DNA of 64,000 bases, taken from assembly GCF_014764445.1 (NCBI RefSeq), contig NZ_CP061721.1, positions 806,001 through 870,000 of the forward strand. The letters are read 5' to 3'. Below the pieces are notes generated by a model, which saw only the letters and a list, made by a program, of their open reading frames with translations, searched no databases and had not been told where the DNA came from. Source of the stretch: Pseudarthrobacter sp. BIM B-2242 (GTDB lineage: Bacteria; Actinomycetota; Actinomycetes; Actinomycetales; Micrococcaceae). Made by a program: the position numbers and the translations under genes. Every line of letters starts with the position of its first letter. The first letter of the stretch is position 1. Below, piece by piece: positions 9,574 to 17,587 of this stretch.

Positions 9574-10668
9574 ATGGCTTACCTCGCACAGAACCCCGCT
9601 CCCGTCCCGGCGCCAGTGCGCACCGGGCTCATCGGTTCGGGCTGGATGGGCGCGTTCCACGCCGAAAGCATCGCCCGCCGTGTCCCGGACGCCGTGCTCG
9701 CCGCCATCGCCGACCCCAACCTCGAATCCGCCGGCGCGCTCGCAGCATCGCTCGGCACGGCCAAGGTCACCGCCAGCGCGGACGACATCCTGGCCGATCC
9801 CGACATCGATGCCGTGATCATCGCCAGCCCGGCCCGCTTCCACGCAGCCCTGATCAGCCAGGCCGCCGCGGCCGGAAAACACGTGTTCTGCGAGAAACCC
9901 GCAGGCCAGGGCCTGGACGAGCTCGACGCCGCGATCGCCGCTGTGGAGGCCGCCGGCGTGCATTTCCAGATTGGCTTCAACCGGCGGTACGCAGCGGACT
10001 TCCAGGCGGCCAAGAAGGACCTGGCCGCAGGGATAGCCGGCCAGCCGCAGCTCCTGCGCTCCCTGACGCGCGACCCGGGCACCGGCAGCATCCCGCACGC
10101 AGCCAGGGTCCCCGCCTGGACCATCTTCCTGGAAACCCTCATCCACGACTTCGACACCCTGAACTGGTTCAACGAAGGCGCCGAGCCCGTGGAGGTCTAC
10201 GCGGTGGCCGACGCCCTCGTGGAACCCGGCCTGCGCGACCAGGGCTTCCTGGACACCGCAGTGGTCACCATCCGCTACAGCAACGGCGCCATCGCCGTGG
10301 CGGAAGCGAACTTCAGCGCCCTCTACGGCTACGACGTCCGCGGCGAGGTCTTCGGCTCCAAGGGCATGGTCCAGGCCGGCCGTGCCACGGAAACCGCCGC
10401 CCGCCGGTACACCGCCGTCGGCCTCGCGGCAGACACGCCGCGGCTCAACGTGGAGCTCTTCCGGGACGCCTACACCGATGAACTCGCCGACTTCGCCGCC
10501 GTGGTGAGGTCCCGGCGGGACGGTACGCCGCCGCCGTCGGGCGATTTCACCCTCACGCCGGGAACGGCGGACGCCCGCCGCGCCCTGGCCGTGGCGCTGG
10601 CCTGCATCGAATCCGTCAAGCAGGGCGGCCCGGTGGCTGTCCCCGCGGCAGCCAAGGCAGGGGTCTGA
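9574..10668 (+). CDS. Gfo/Idh/MocA oxidoreductase
   Basis: A 364-residue dehydrogenase with Rossmann motif TGLIGSGWMGAFHAES, catalytic lysine in HVFCEKPAGQG and GFNRRYAADF plus ETLIHDFDTLNWF in the substrate domain. The LIHDFD motif places it with inositol/scyllo-inositol dehydrogenases rather than dihydrodiol dehydrogenases. ACGAAAGGACCAGCCC supplies the ribosome site before ATG 9574. The stop codon shares its last base with the start of the TIM-barrel gene (TGATG), so the pair is coupled; the dehydrogenase product is the likely substrate of that enzyme. Substrate not proven. Confidence 0.86.
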   Translation: MAYLAQNPAPVPAPVRTGLIGSGWMGAFHAESIARRVPDAVLAAIADPNLESAGALAASLGTAKVTASADDILADPDIDAVIIASPARFHAALISQAAAAGKHVFCEKPAGQGLDELDAAIAAVEAAGVHFQIGFNRRYAADFQAAKKDLAAGIAGQPQLLRSLTRDPGTGSIPHAARVPAWTIFLETLIHDFDTLNWFNEGAEPVEVYAVADALVEPGLRDQGFLDTAVVTIRYSNGAIAVAEANFSALYGYDVRGEVFGSKGMVQAGRATETAARRYTAVGLAADTPRLNVELFRDAYTDELADFAAVVRSRRDGTPPPSGDFTLTPGTADARRALAVALACIESVKQGGPVAVPAAAKAGV

Positions 10669-11450
10669 TGCGCCTGGCCGTCTGCGCGGAGATGGTGTTC
10701 ACGGACCTGCCTTTAACGGAGCGGGTGCGGCGCATCCACAACGCCGGGTTCGACGTCGAAATCTGGGACTCCCGCACCAAGGACCTGACGGCGCTCAAGG
10801 CCACCGGTGCGGTGTTCTCCTCCATGACGGGATACACCGCGGGGAGCCTGGTGGACCCCGACACGGCCGACGATGTGGTCCGGACTGCCGAATCGCTCAT
10901 CCCCACTGCCCTGGAGCTCGGGGTGAGCCGCATGGTGGTGCACTCCGCGGAACTGGTGGACGGGAAAGCAGCACGTCCGGTCTTCCGTTCCACAGGCCGC
11001 ATGTGGAGTACCGGGGCCAGGACCCTGGAACGCCTCGGCGCGCTGGGGGAGAAGCACCAGGTGACGTTCTGCCTGGAGAACCTCAACACGGTCCTGGACC
11101 ACCCCGGAATTCCGCTCGCCCGTGCCAAGGACACCCTGGCCCTGGTGGAAGCCGCCGGCCACCCCAACGTCAAGCTCATGCTGGACCTCTACCACGCACA
11201 GCTGGGCGAGGGGAACCTGATCGAACTGGTGCGGACCGCCCTGCCGCACATCGGCGAGATCCAGGTGGCGGACGTCCCGGGCCGCTGCGAACCCGGCACC
11301 GGCGAAATCAACTACCAGGCAGTCGCCCGGGCGCTCGCCGAGGCCGGCTATTACGGCACGGTCGGCCTGGAAGCCTGGGCCAGCGGCGACAGTGAGGCGG
11401 CACTGGACGCCTTCCGGGCGGCCTTCACCGTCCAGCCGGCGCTCGCCTAG
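10668..11450 (+). CDS. hydroxypyruvate-isomerase-family TIM barrel
   Basis: A 260-residue TIM barrel of the Hyi/IolI type. Signature segments are CLENLNTVLDHPG (Glu ligand), KLMLDLYHAQLGEGN (Asp/His) and GEIQVADVPGRCEPGTGEINY near residue 200, followed by GLEAWASG with the second catalytic Glu. The family interconverts hydroxypyruvate and tartronate semialdehyde, but many members next to MocA genes isomerise or epimerise keto-inositols or keto-sugars, which is the likelier role here. Coupled to the upstream dehydrogenase by a one-base stop/start overlap. Confidence 0.85.
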   Translation: MRLAVCAEMVFTDLPLTERVRRIHNAGFDVEIWDSRTKDLTALKATGAVFSSMTGYTAGSLVDPDTADDVVRTAESLIPTALELGVSRMVVHSAELVDGKAARPVFRSTGRMWSTGARTLERLGALGEKHQVTFCLENLNTVLDHPGIPLARAKDTLALVEAAGHPNVKLMLDLYHAQLGEGNLIELVRTALPHIGEIQVADVPGRCEPGTGEINYQAVARALAEAGYYGTVGLEAWASGDSEAALDAFRAAFTVQPALA

Positions 11451-11498
11451 CCGGCGCCCGTCGCAACCCGTTAGCACTACTACGTACAAAGGAACACT

Positions 11499-12533
11499 AT
11501 GAAGGATGTCATTCTCGGCCTGGTGGGAGTGGGACGCATCGGCGTCATGCACGCCAACAACATCGCCGCGCTCAACGGAGACCTCAACCCGCGCGGGATC
11601 AATGTCCGGCTCAGGCTGACGGATGTTGCCGCAGACCATGCACGCAATATCGCCGCGGGCCTCGGCGCAGAGTTCCTGCCCTCGGTGGCGGACCTGATCG
11701 CCTCCGGCGTGGACGGCCTGGTCATCGCCACGGGAACCGGGACCCACCCGGAACTGATCCGGGCCGGAGTGGACGCCGGCATTCCCGTGTTCTGCGAGAA
11801 GCCGGTGGCCATGAACGTGGCCGATGCGCTGCCGGTGCTGGACTACGTCAGGGGCAGGAACGGCGTGGTGCAGATCGGCCACCAGCGCCGGTTCGATGCC
11901 GGCTACCTCGAAGCCAAACGTGCCTACCAGGCCGGCGAGCTGGGCTGGATCCACTCGCTGCGCGCCGTCACCTGCGACATGACGCCGCCGCCGGTGGAAT
12001 TCCTGGCGACGTCCGGCGGCCTGTTCCGCGACTGCTCGGTCCACGACTTCGACATCCTGCGCTGGCTGACCGGCCGGGAGATCGTGGAAGTCTATGCGAA
12101 GGGCTCCAACAACGGTGACCCGGCCATCGGCGAAGTGGGCGATGTGGACACAGCCCTCGCGGTGATTACCTTCGACGACGGCACAGTGGGAACGGTCTCC
12201 GCCAGCCGCTACAACGGGGCCGGCCACGACGTCAGGCTGGAGATCCAGGGGTCCAGCCGCTCGGTCATGGTGGGCCTGGACGGGAAGTCTGCCCTGGCCT
12301 CGGCCGAAGCCGGCGTCGTCTTCCCGGACGGGGAACCGCACCAGACCTTCGCCGAGCGCTTCGACCAGGCGTACCGGTCCGAAATGGCAGCGTTTGTGGA
12401 GCTGATCCTGGGCGAGCGGGAGAACCCGTGCACGCCCGAAGACGCCGTGGCAGCATCACGGGTGGCCGACGCCGCCCAGGAGTCGCTGGCGACCGGTGCG
12501 CCGGTCAGGGTGGCGCTGAAAGTTGCCAGCTGA
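11499..12533 (+). CDS. Gfo/Idh/MocA oxidoreductase, inositol 2-dehydrogenase-like
   Basis: A 344-residue dehydrogenase: Rossmann motif LGLVGVGRIGVMHANNIA, catalytic lysine in PVFCEKPVAMN, GHQRRFDAGYLEAK and the Asp/His motif FRDCSVHDFDILRWL. This pattern fits IolG-type inositol dehydrogenases and is the best match to them among the six paralogs. A ribosome site AAAGGAAC precedes ATG 11499. It is the last gene of the rightward operon and is followed 17 bp later by a strong T-tailed terminator. Confidence 0.87.
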   Translation: MKDVILGLVGVGRIGVMHANNIAALNGDLNPRGINVRLRLTDVAADHARNIAAGLGAEFLPSVADLIASGVDGLVIATGTGTHPELIRAGVDAGIPVFCEKPVAMNVADALPVLDYVRGRNGVVQIGHQRRFDAGYLEAKRAYQAGELGWIHSLRAVTCDMTPPPVEFLATSGGLFRDCSVHDFDILRWLTGREIVEVYAKGSNNGDPAIGEVGDVDTALAVITFDDGTVGTVSASRYNGAGHDVRLEIQGSSRSVMVGLDGKSALASAEAGVVFPDGEPHQTFAERFDQAYRSEMAAFVELILGERENPCTPEDAVAASRVADAAQESLATGAPVRVALKVAS

Positions 12534-12549
12534 TTGCCGTTAGTGTGCA

Positions 12550-12591
12550 CAATGCCCCGCCGGAATTTCTTCCGGCGGGGCATTGTTTTTT
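12550..12591 (+). terminator. rho-independent terminator of the catabolic operon
   Basis: Perfect 16-bp stem (12550-12565 with 12570-12585), 4-base loop TTTC and a run of six T (12586-12591). The clearest intrinsic terminator in the window; it separates the rightward operon from the leftward iolB gene. Confidence 0.92.
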
Positions 12592-12610
12592 GGTGACTGC
12601 GGGAACCTGC

Positions 12611-13504
12611 CTAGGCCGTAAACGGCAGCCGGGGGTCGATGTCCTGCCCGTCCCAGGTCTGCCGCACCCAGCCATGGTGGGGGTCGTCGCTGATGAGCCA
12701 TTCGCGCACGGGGCCGGGGCCTGCCATCACGTTGAGGTAGTAGAGGTCGTAGCCCGGTGCCGCCATGGCAGGGCCGTGCCAGCCGTAGGGGACCAGCACC
12801 ACGTCGCCGGTGCGGACTTCTGCGGACACGTCGATGGGGCGGTCATCGGAGGCGTAGACGCGCTGGTAGCCGATGGCATCGGCGTCGGCAGGTGCCCCGG
12901 AACCGGCGGCAACCTGCGTCTCGAAGTAGTAGATCTCCTCGAGGTGCGTTTCTCCGTCCTTCTCCTCATCGTGCTTGTGCGGGGGATAGGAGGACCAGTT
13001 GCCGGCGGGGGTGATGACCTCGCAGACGATAAAGCGGTCTGCTTCCAGTGCGGCCGGGGTGCCGAAATTGTGGACCTGTCGGGAGCAGTTGCCCGCGCCG
13101 CGCAGTTCCACGGGTGTCTCGGCAGCCGTAACGAGCCGGGTGGGGTACGAGGCCTGCGCCGGGGCGGTGGCGACGGCCACGCGGCCGCCGTCGGACGAGC
13201 TGATGGTGACGGCGTTCCCAATGCCCGAATACAGGACGTCACTGGGACCGTGGAACACCGAGCGCCGCCCGGCCAGGGGGTAGCCGACGCCGTCCACGGT
13301 GACGGTAAAGGAGCCGTTGAGCGGAACCACGATGCGTTCCTCACCGGCCGCGGGAAGCTCGACGGCGGCGCCCGCCGCGAGGGTGGCAACCTTCAGGCCG
13401 GTGTGGGCCCAGCCGTCCACGGCGGTGGTGGAATCGGAGGTTCCGAGCGAGATGTCCCAGGCGCCGTCGGTGGCGGAGCCCAGGGGGTAGACCCAGTTGG
13501 TCAT
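12611..13504 (-). CDS. iolB: 5-deoxy-glucuronate isomerase
   Basis: A 297-residue bicupin. IolB converts 5-deoxy-D-glucuronate to 2-deoxy-5-keto-gluconate in myo-inositol breakdown. The sequence has the characteristic N-terminal MTNWVYPLGSATDGAW opening, a first cupin near residues 50-120 (VVPLNGSFTVTVDG) and the metal-binding second cupin SSYPPHKHDEEKDGETHLEEIYYFE near 175-200 with the His/Glu cluster, then VLVPYGWHGP. It follows the GntR gene after 16 bp on the same strand, so regulator and enzyme are likely cotranscribed. The other core enzymes IolC, IolD, IolE and IolA are not in the window and must be elsewhere if the pathway is complete. Confidence 0.93.
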   Translation of the reverse strand: MTNWVYPLGSATDGAWDISLGTSDSTTAVDGWAHTGLKVATLAAGAAVELPAAGEERIVVPLNGSFTVTVDGVGYPLAGRRSVFHGPSDVLYSGIGNAVTISSSDGGRVAVATAPAQASYPTRLVTAAETPVELRGAGNCSRQVHNFGTPAALEADRFIVCEVITPAGNWSSYPPHKHDEEKDGETHLEEIYYFETQVAAGSGAPADADAIGYQRVYASDDRPIDVSAEVRTGDVVLVPYGWHGPAMAAPGYDLYYLNVMAGPGPVREWLISDDPHHGWVRQTWDGQDIDPRLPFTA

Positions 13505-13520
13505 GGCAGAAGTCCTTGCG

Positions 13521-14261
13521 TTAGCGCTGTACGAGTGTCATTTCAAAGCTGTAGGAGTCGGCACGGTAGACGTGGTGGCCGGTCTCGACGCGGCGGCCGG
13601 TATCGTCCACGGCGGTGCGTTCCATGGTCACCAGGGCCGAGTTCACCTCGGTCTCGAGCAGGGGCGCCTGGTAGTCGTTGGCGATCATCGCGCCGATCCG
13701 CTGGGTGGCCAGGCGGAAGTTGACGCCGCCCCGGCGCAGGATGGAGTAGAGGCCCTCGGCGGCCAGCATGGCTTCGTCCATGGTGGCGATGTCATCGCGG
13801 ACCCAGTTCTCCATCAGCGCCAGCGGCTTGCCGCCCACTTTCCGAAGGCGGGTGAAGTGGTAGACCTTGGAGCCGGCCGGCAGCTGCAGCGTCGCCAGGG
13901 TGGGGGCGTCGGCCTCCATGTGGGAGAAGCTCAGTACCTCGGTGGTGGGCTTTTTGCCGTTGTTGGTGAGGTCATCGAACAGGCTGGAGAGCTCCAGCGG
14001 GCGGCGGACCTGGCTGGAGACCACCTGGGTTCCCACGCCGCGCTTGCGGACCAGCAGGCCGGAGCGGACCAGTTCGTCCATGGCCTTGCGCATGGTGGGC
14101 CGGGACAGGTTGAGCTGCGCGGCGAGGTCGATTTCGTTGTCCAGCCGGCTGCCCGGTTCCAGGACCCCGCTGTGGATGGCCGCCTCGATGCCCTGGACCA
14201 CCTGGTGGTACAGGGGTATGGGGGAGGACCGGTCGATGTTGAGACCAAGTTGATTCGCCAC
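13521..14261 (-). CDS. GntR-family (HutC/UTRA-type) transcriptional regulator
   Basis: A 246-residue regulator with a winged helix (PIPLYHQVVQGIEAAIHSG through LNLSRPTMRKAMDELVRSGLLVRKRG, about residues 15-75) and a C-terminal UTRA effector domain ending in HVYRADSYSFEMTLVQR. Start GTG 14261 is chosen because GGGGAA lies just upstream; a TTG at 14297 would add 12 residues. It is cotranscribed with iolB. Shared boxes near its own promoter, at the importer promoter and at the leftward MocA operon suggest it autoregulates and controls the whole island, with an inositol or keto-sugar derivative as effector. Confidence 0.9.
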   Translation of the reverse strand: MANQLGLNIDRSSPIPLYHQVVQGIEAAIHSGVLEPGSRLDNEIDLAAQLNLSRPTMRKAMDELVRSGLLVRKRGVGTQVVSSQVRRPLELSSLFDDLTNNGKKPTTEVLSFSHMEADAPTLATLQLPAGSKVYHFTRLRKVGGKPLALMENWVRDDIATMDEAMLAAEGLYSILRRGGVNFRLATQRIGAMIANDYQAPLLETEVNSALVTMERTAVDDTGRRVETGHHVYRADSYSFEMTLVQR

Positions 14262-14340
14262 TGAATGTTCCCCGTGTTCCAGGATTAATCCCTGCAACGT
14301 CCGCTTCAGGACGTGCCGGGTATGTCACCCTTTGTTCTTT

Positions 14341-14446
14341 TGATAGGACATGCTTCCTTTTCTCGATAGTAGCAGCCGTCCGGGGAGGGTCAAGGGGGCG
14401 GAATTGGCTAGTTGGTGGCGAAATGACTGGGGTTCATGTCCTGACG
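14341..14446 (-). promoter_or_regulatory. gntR-iolB promoter with two shared operator boxes
   Basis: On the minus strand TTGACC (14388-14393), a 16-bp spacer and TACTAT (14366-14371) make a strong promoter. TGATAGGACA (14341-14350) lies just after the start point and TGTCCTGACG (14437-14446) lies upstream of the -35; both match the box at 4224-4233. The rest of 14262-14566, a stretch with no accepted gene, holds the leader with an 8-codon ORF (MSYQKNKG), the 10-bp palindrome GGATTAATCC at 14282-14291 and the hairpin at 14510-14550. Confidence 0.7.
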
Positions 14447-14509
14447 TCAGTCCACATGATTCAGAAGGTGTCCTTCGACGCTTCTCGTGAGGATTCATCC
14501 AAGGCACGA

Positions 14510-14550
14510 CGGCGGACGGTCACTTCCGCCGGGAAGGTGACCGTCCGCCG
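14510..14550 (-). terminator. hairpin after the AHSA1 gene
   Basis: Perfect 14-bp stem (14510-14523 with 14537-14550), 13-base loop, 17 bp beyond the stop of the leftward SRPBCC gene. No T-run, so termination strength is uncertain. Confidence 0.65.
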
Positions 14551-14566
14551 GTGTACTTTATGGGTT

Positions 14567-15049
14567 TTAGACCTTGGCGCCGCTCAGCAGTTCGTCCAGC
14601 CGCTCGTAGCCTTCGGTCATGCCGCCTTCCATGCCCGACTGGGCCATGCCGTCGCGTGCCTCGAGGCTGGGGTACACGGAGTGGCCCCGCAGGCGGGTGC
14701 GTCCGTTGCCGAGGTCCTCGAACGTCATGAATTCGAGGCTGACAATGTCCGGGTAGCCGCCGAATTCAAAGGTCTGGATGGCGAACTCGTTCTCGCGGAC
14801 GGTGTGGAAGATGCCTTTGAACTCGTAGGGCACCCCTTCCGGGCCGGTGTGGAGGTAGCTGTAGCTGCCGCCGGTGCGGAAATCGTAGTGGCCGATGTCC
14901 ATTTTGTAGCCGCGCGGACCAAGCCACTGGACGATCAGGCCGGGCTCCTTGTGGGCGCGGAATACGTCCGCCACGGGGAAATCGAACTCGCGGTCGTAGT
15001 CGATAAAGGGGAGTCCCTCAGGAACGCTGAGGTTCAGTGGATTGCTCAT
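14567..15049 (-). CDS. SRPBCC/AHSA1-domain protein
   Basis: A 160-residue START-like protein: FPVADVFRAHKEPGLIVQWLGPRGYKM, DFRTGGSYSYLHTGPEG and the C-terminal GMAQSGMEGGMTEGYERLDELL helix are typical of the AHSA1 (Aha1 C-terminal-like) group. The fold binds hydrophobic ligands; no reaction can be assigned. The start ATG at 15047-15049 overlaps the stop of the ArsR gene (ATGA). ArsR plus AHSA1 is a common actinobacterial pair, so expression is controlled by that regulator. The longer reading upstream lies inside arsR and was discarded. Confidence 0.88.
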   Translation of the reverse strand: MSNPLNLSVPEGLPFIDYDREFDFPVADVFRAHKEPGLIVQWLGPRGYKMDIGHYDFRTGGSYSYLHTGPEGVPYEFKGIFHTVRENEFAIQTFEFGGYPDIVSLEFMTFEDLGNGRTRLRGHSVYPSLEARDGMAQSGMEGGMTEGYERLDELLSGAKV

Positions 15050-15405
15050 GATGATTCCTTGGGGTGTGCGCCGCCGGGGGCGGCTGTGGAACGGAGCACG
15101 GCGTCCAGGCTGCGGAACTGCTCCTCGCGGACCAATCGGTACTGGTCGATCCACGCTGTGAGTGCCTCAAGCCGTGCGGGATTCAGGTGGACGGGCCGGC
15201 GCTGGGCGTCACGCGTGCGGGTGACGAGCCCGGCCTGCTCGAGGACCTGGATGTGCTTCGAGACCGCCTGTTTGGTAATCGCGAAGGGTTCCGCCAATTC
15301 GTTGACCGTGGCCTGCCCCCGGCTGAGCCGGGCAATGATCCGCCGCCGCACGGGATCGGCCAGGGCCATAAAGGCCGAGTCCAGGGTGCCGTCGTCGGAG
15401 TTCAT
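15046..15405 (-). CDS. ArsR/SmtB-family regulator
   Basis: A 119-residue winged-helix repressor: FMALADPVRRRIIARLSRGQATVNELAEPFAITKQAVSKHIQVLEQAGLVTRTR covers the whole DNA-binding domain (about residues 10-65). No CxC metal motif is present, so it is of the non-metal type that pairs with AHSA1 proteins. It probably represses its own promoter through the AT-rich repeats immediately upstream (15453-15510). Confidence 0.92.
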   Translation of the reverse strand: MNSDDGTLDSAFMALADPVRRRIIARLSRGQATVNELAEPFAITKQAVSKHIQVLEQAGLVTRTRDAQRRPVHLNPARLEALTAWIDQYRLVREEQFRSLDAVLRSTAAPGGAHPKESS

Positions 15406-15452
15406 TGTGCTGCGGGCCTTTCACTTCAAAATCAATCGTTCCGTGATCAACC

Positions 15453-15496
15453 TTGCGTCTAATCGACTATTGCGTCTAATCAACTACTCCATTGAT
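15453..15496. repeat. 17-bp tandem repeat and inverted repeat upstream of arsR
   Basis: TTGCGTCTAATCGACTA (15453-15469) is followed directly by the same 17-mer with one change (15470-15486). ATCAA (15479-15483) and TTGAT (15492-15496) form an ArsR-type inverted repeat, and TTGATCAACTGATTGATTG continues beyond. The local AT content is far above the surroundings, which fits a promoter/operator for the leftward arsR-AHSA1 operon. Confidence 0.65.
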
Positions 15497-15629
15497 CAAC
15501 TGATTGATTGATTACGAATCTACGCCTGTCCCGGACTGCGGTCAAGAGGTCTTCGCGGCGGCGGGCGGCCAGTTTTCGGGCGCCGCAGGCGCCGCGTCCG
15601 GCGCCTTCTGCGGCTACTGCGCCGTTTGG

Positions 15630-16082
15630 TTACTGCGCCGTTGCGTGGAGCCGCGGTAGAGCGTCCACCAGGGCTGCGAGTTCCGGAATGCCCTGGGCCT
15701 CGGCCAGTGCGCGCTCCAGGGTGGCGTCGTGGACCGGCCGGGCTTCCTCCAGCAGGGCGACGCCGCTGGCGGTGAGTTCCGTGTAGATTCCCCGGCGGTC
15801 ATCGGCGCAGAGGATCCGGGTCAGCAGGCCGCGGTCCTCAAGCCGGTTGACCAGCCGGGTGGTGGCGCTGGCGCTCAGGGCGGTGGCGCGGGCGAGCTGC
15901 TGCATGCGCATGTGCCAGCCGTCCTGCCGGCTCAGCGCGTCCAGGACGGTGTACTCCACTACGGACAGCTTCGATTCCGCCTGGAGCGACCGTTCCAGCT
16001 CGCCCTCGATCAGGCCATGCAGTGCCGCCAAGGTGCGCCAGCCCTGCGCGCGAACCTCGACGGCGTCGTCCTTGATGCCCAT
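15630..16082 (-). CDS. MarR-family transcriptional regulator
   Basis: A 150-residue winged-helix regulator: LSVVEYTVLDALSRQDGWHMRMQQLARATALSASATTRLVNRLEDRGLLTRILCADDRRGIYTELT spans the DNA-binding core including the wing Asp-Arg-Arg (about residues 38-105). Start ATG 16080-16082 follows AAAGGACAGG. It is divergent from an MFS exporter, the standard arrangement in which MarR represses the exporter until a drug or phenolic ligand binds. Operator candidates lie in the 185-bp intergenic region. Confidence 0.92.
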   Translation of the reverse strand: MGIKDDAVEVRAQGWRTLAALHGLIEGELERSLQAESKLSVVEYTVLDALSRQDGWHMRMQQLARATALSASATTRLVNRLEDRGLLTRILCADDRRGIYTELTASGVALLEEARPVHDATLERALAEAQGIPELAALVDALPRLHATAQ

Positions 16083-16146
16083 TTTCCTGTCCTTTCGGGG
16101 TGTTACGCCGGGACGCCTCAGGCGTGAACCGGCACACACTCCAATT

Positions 16147-16202
16147 TAGTTGCTTGCGCTGGGTATCTGCACGTGCAACAATAAATAACGCGTCTGCAAC
16201 TA
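16147..16202. promoter_or_regulatory. MarR operator candidates between marR and the MFS gene
   Basis: TAGTTGC (16147-16153) and GCAACTA (16196-16202) are a wide inverted repeat. Between them TGCACGTGCA (16168-16177) is a perfect 10-bp palindrome followed by ACAA, so three TTGC/GCAA half-sites are present in an AT-richer stretch between the divergent genes. Confidence 0.55.
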
Positions 16203-16267
16203 CTAGCTTACGCTTCCTATCTCGCCCCGTACATTCCCACCCGTACATTCTTCAAAGGAGCACCCCC

Positions 16268-17545
16268 ATGCCCATCGGCCTGATAGCCCTCGCCCTCGGC
16301 GGGTTCGGCATTGGACTCACCGAGTTCGTCATCATGGGCCTCCTCCCCGAGGTGGCCGCCGACTTCCAGGTCAGTGAGGCCACGGCAGGCTGGCTGATCT
16401 CCGGCTACGCCCTCGCCGTCGTGGTCGGCGCCTTGCTGCTGACAGCGGCGGTGACACGGTTTGAACGCAAGCCCGTTCTCGCCGTCCTGCTGGTGCTGTT
16501 CATCGCCGGCAACCTGATCTCAGCCATCGCCCCCGATTACGGCATGATGATGATCGGCCGCATTATTGCTGCCCTGGCCCATGGTGCCTTCTTCGGAATC
16601 GGTGCCGTGGTGGCAGCTGACATGGTGGCCCCCACCAAGAAGGCCGGGGCGATCGCCATTATGTTTACCGGGCTCACCGCGGCCAATGTCCTGGGCGTGC
16701 CGTTCGGCACCATGCTGGGGCAGGCTGCCGGGTGGCGCTCCACGTTCTGGGCCATCACCGTCATTGGTGTCATCGCCCTCTTGGGAATCCTCGCCCTGGT
16801 GCCCAAGACCGGTCACGGTGACACCGTGCCGGGATCCCTGCGCACCGAACTGCGGGCCTTCCGCTCCGGCCAGGTATGGCTCTCCATCCTGGTGACCATC
16901 CTTGGCTACGGCGGGATGTTCGGCGCCTTCACCTACATCGCCTTTACGCTCACCGAAGTTTCAGGCTTCGCGGCGTCCACCGTGCCGTGGCTGCTGATCG
17001 TCTTCGGGGTTGGCCTGTTCATCGGCAACACCATCGGGGGCAAGGCCGCGGACCGCAACGTGGACCGCACCCTGGTCGTGGTGCTCTCCGTACTCGTGGT
17101 GGTGCTCGTCGGCTTTGCCCTTGCGGCAGGCAACCAGGTGCTCACCGTGGCCTCCATCGTCCTGATGGGCGGCTTCGGCTTCGCCACGGTTCCCGGCCTG
17201 CAGATGCGCGTAATGAAGTACGCCGCCGGCGCCCCCACCCTCGCCTCCGGTGCCAACATCGGCGCCTTCAACGTGGGCAATGCGCTCGGCGCCTGGCTGG
17301 GTGGCGTGACCATCACGGCCGGACTCGGCTACACCTCTCCCATCTGGGCCGGTGCCGGCATCACATTGCTCGGGCTCGCCGTCATGATCTTGGCTGCCGC
17401 CGGAGCCAAGCGGGCCGGTGCAGGGACCGCTGCCCGGGAAGCATCCGCCCGGGAAGCGTCCGCCCGGCAAACGTCCACCGCAGGGCAGGTGCCGTCCGCA
17501 CACAGCGCGGATACCGCCGTCGAACGCGCGGACGCCCTCCTCTAG
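16268..17545 (+). CDS. MFS transporter, DHA1/AraJ-like
   Basis: A 425-residue, 12-segment major facilitator starting MPIGLIALALGGFGIGLTEFVIMG, with the sugar-efflux/chloramphenicol-type motif GYALAVVVGALLLTAAVTRFERKP between segments 2 and 3 and NVLGVPFGTMLGQAAGWRSTFW in segment 5. The C-terminal tail (about the last 40 residues) is Ala/Arg/Ser-rich with a repeated REASA unit and is probably disordered and cytoplasmic. ATG 16268 follows AAAGGAG (16255-16261); in-frame sequence back to 16100 overlaps the regulator's leader. Proton-coupled export of a small molecule controlled by the divergent MarR is likely; the substrate is unknown. Confidence 0.9.
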   Translation: MPIGLIALALGGFGIGLTEFVIMGLLPEVAADFQVSEATAGWLISGYALAVVVGALLLTAAVTRFERKPVLAVLLVLFIAGNLISAIAPDYGMMMIGRIIAALAHGAFFGIGAVVAADMVAPTKKAGAIAIMFTGLTAANVLGVPFGTMLGQAAGWRSTFWAITVIGVIALLGILALVPKTGHGDTVPGSLRTELRAFRSGQVWLSILVTILGYGGMFGAFTYIAFTLTEVSGFAASTVPWLLIVFGVGLFIGNTIGGKAADRNVDRTLVVVLSVLVVVLVGFALAAGNQVLTVASIVLMGGFGFATVPGLQMRVMKYAAGAPTLASGANIGAFNVGNALGAWLGGVTITAGLGYTSPIWAGAGITLLGLAVMILAAAGAKRAGAGTAAREASAREASARQTSTAGQVPSAHSADTAVERADALL

Positions 17546-17587
17546 CTCTTCCTTTTCCGCAAAGCCCCACCACCCAAGGAGACCCTC

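Noticed and set aside
10713..12341. 542-codon minus-strand open frame
   Set aside because: Lies opposite the Hyi and IolG-like genes, is rich in His/Gly/Val as expected for an antisense shadow, and has no ribosome site.
12428..14264. Long plus-strand open frames (12428-13723 and 13497-14264)
   Set aside because: Antisense to iolB and gntR, both of which have clear domain motifs; no domain seen in the shadows.
17376..17545. Frameshift or fusion at the repeat-rich C-terminus of the MFS gene
   Set aside because: The repeated REASA-type tail stays in frame to a proper stop and is typical of disordered cytoplasmic tails.
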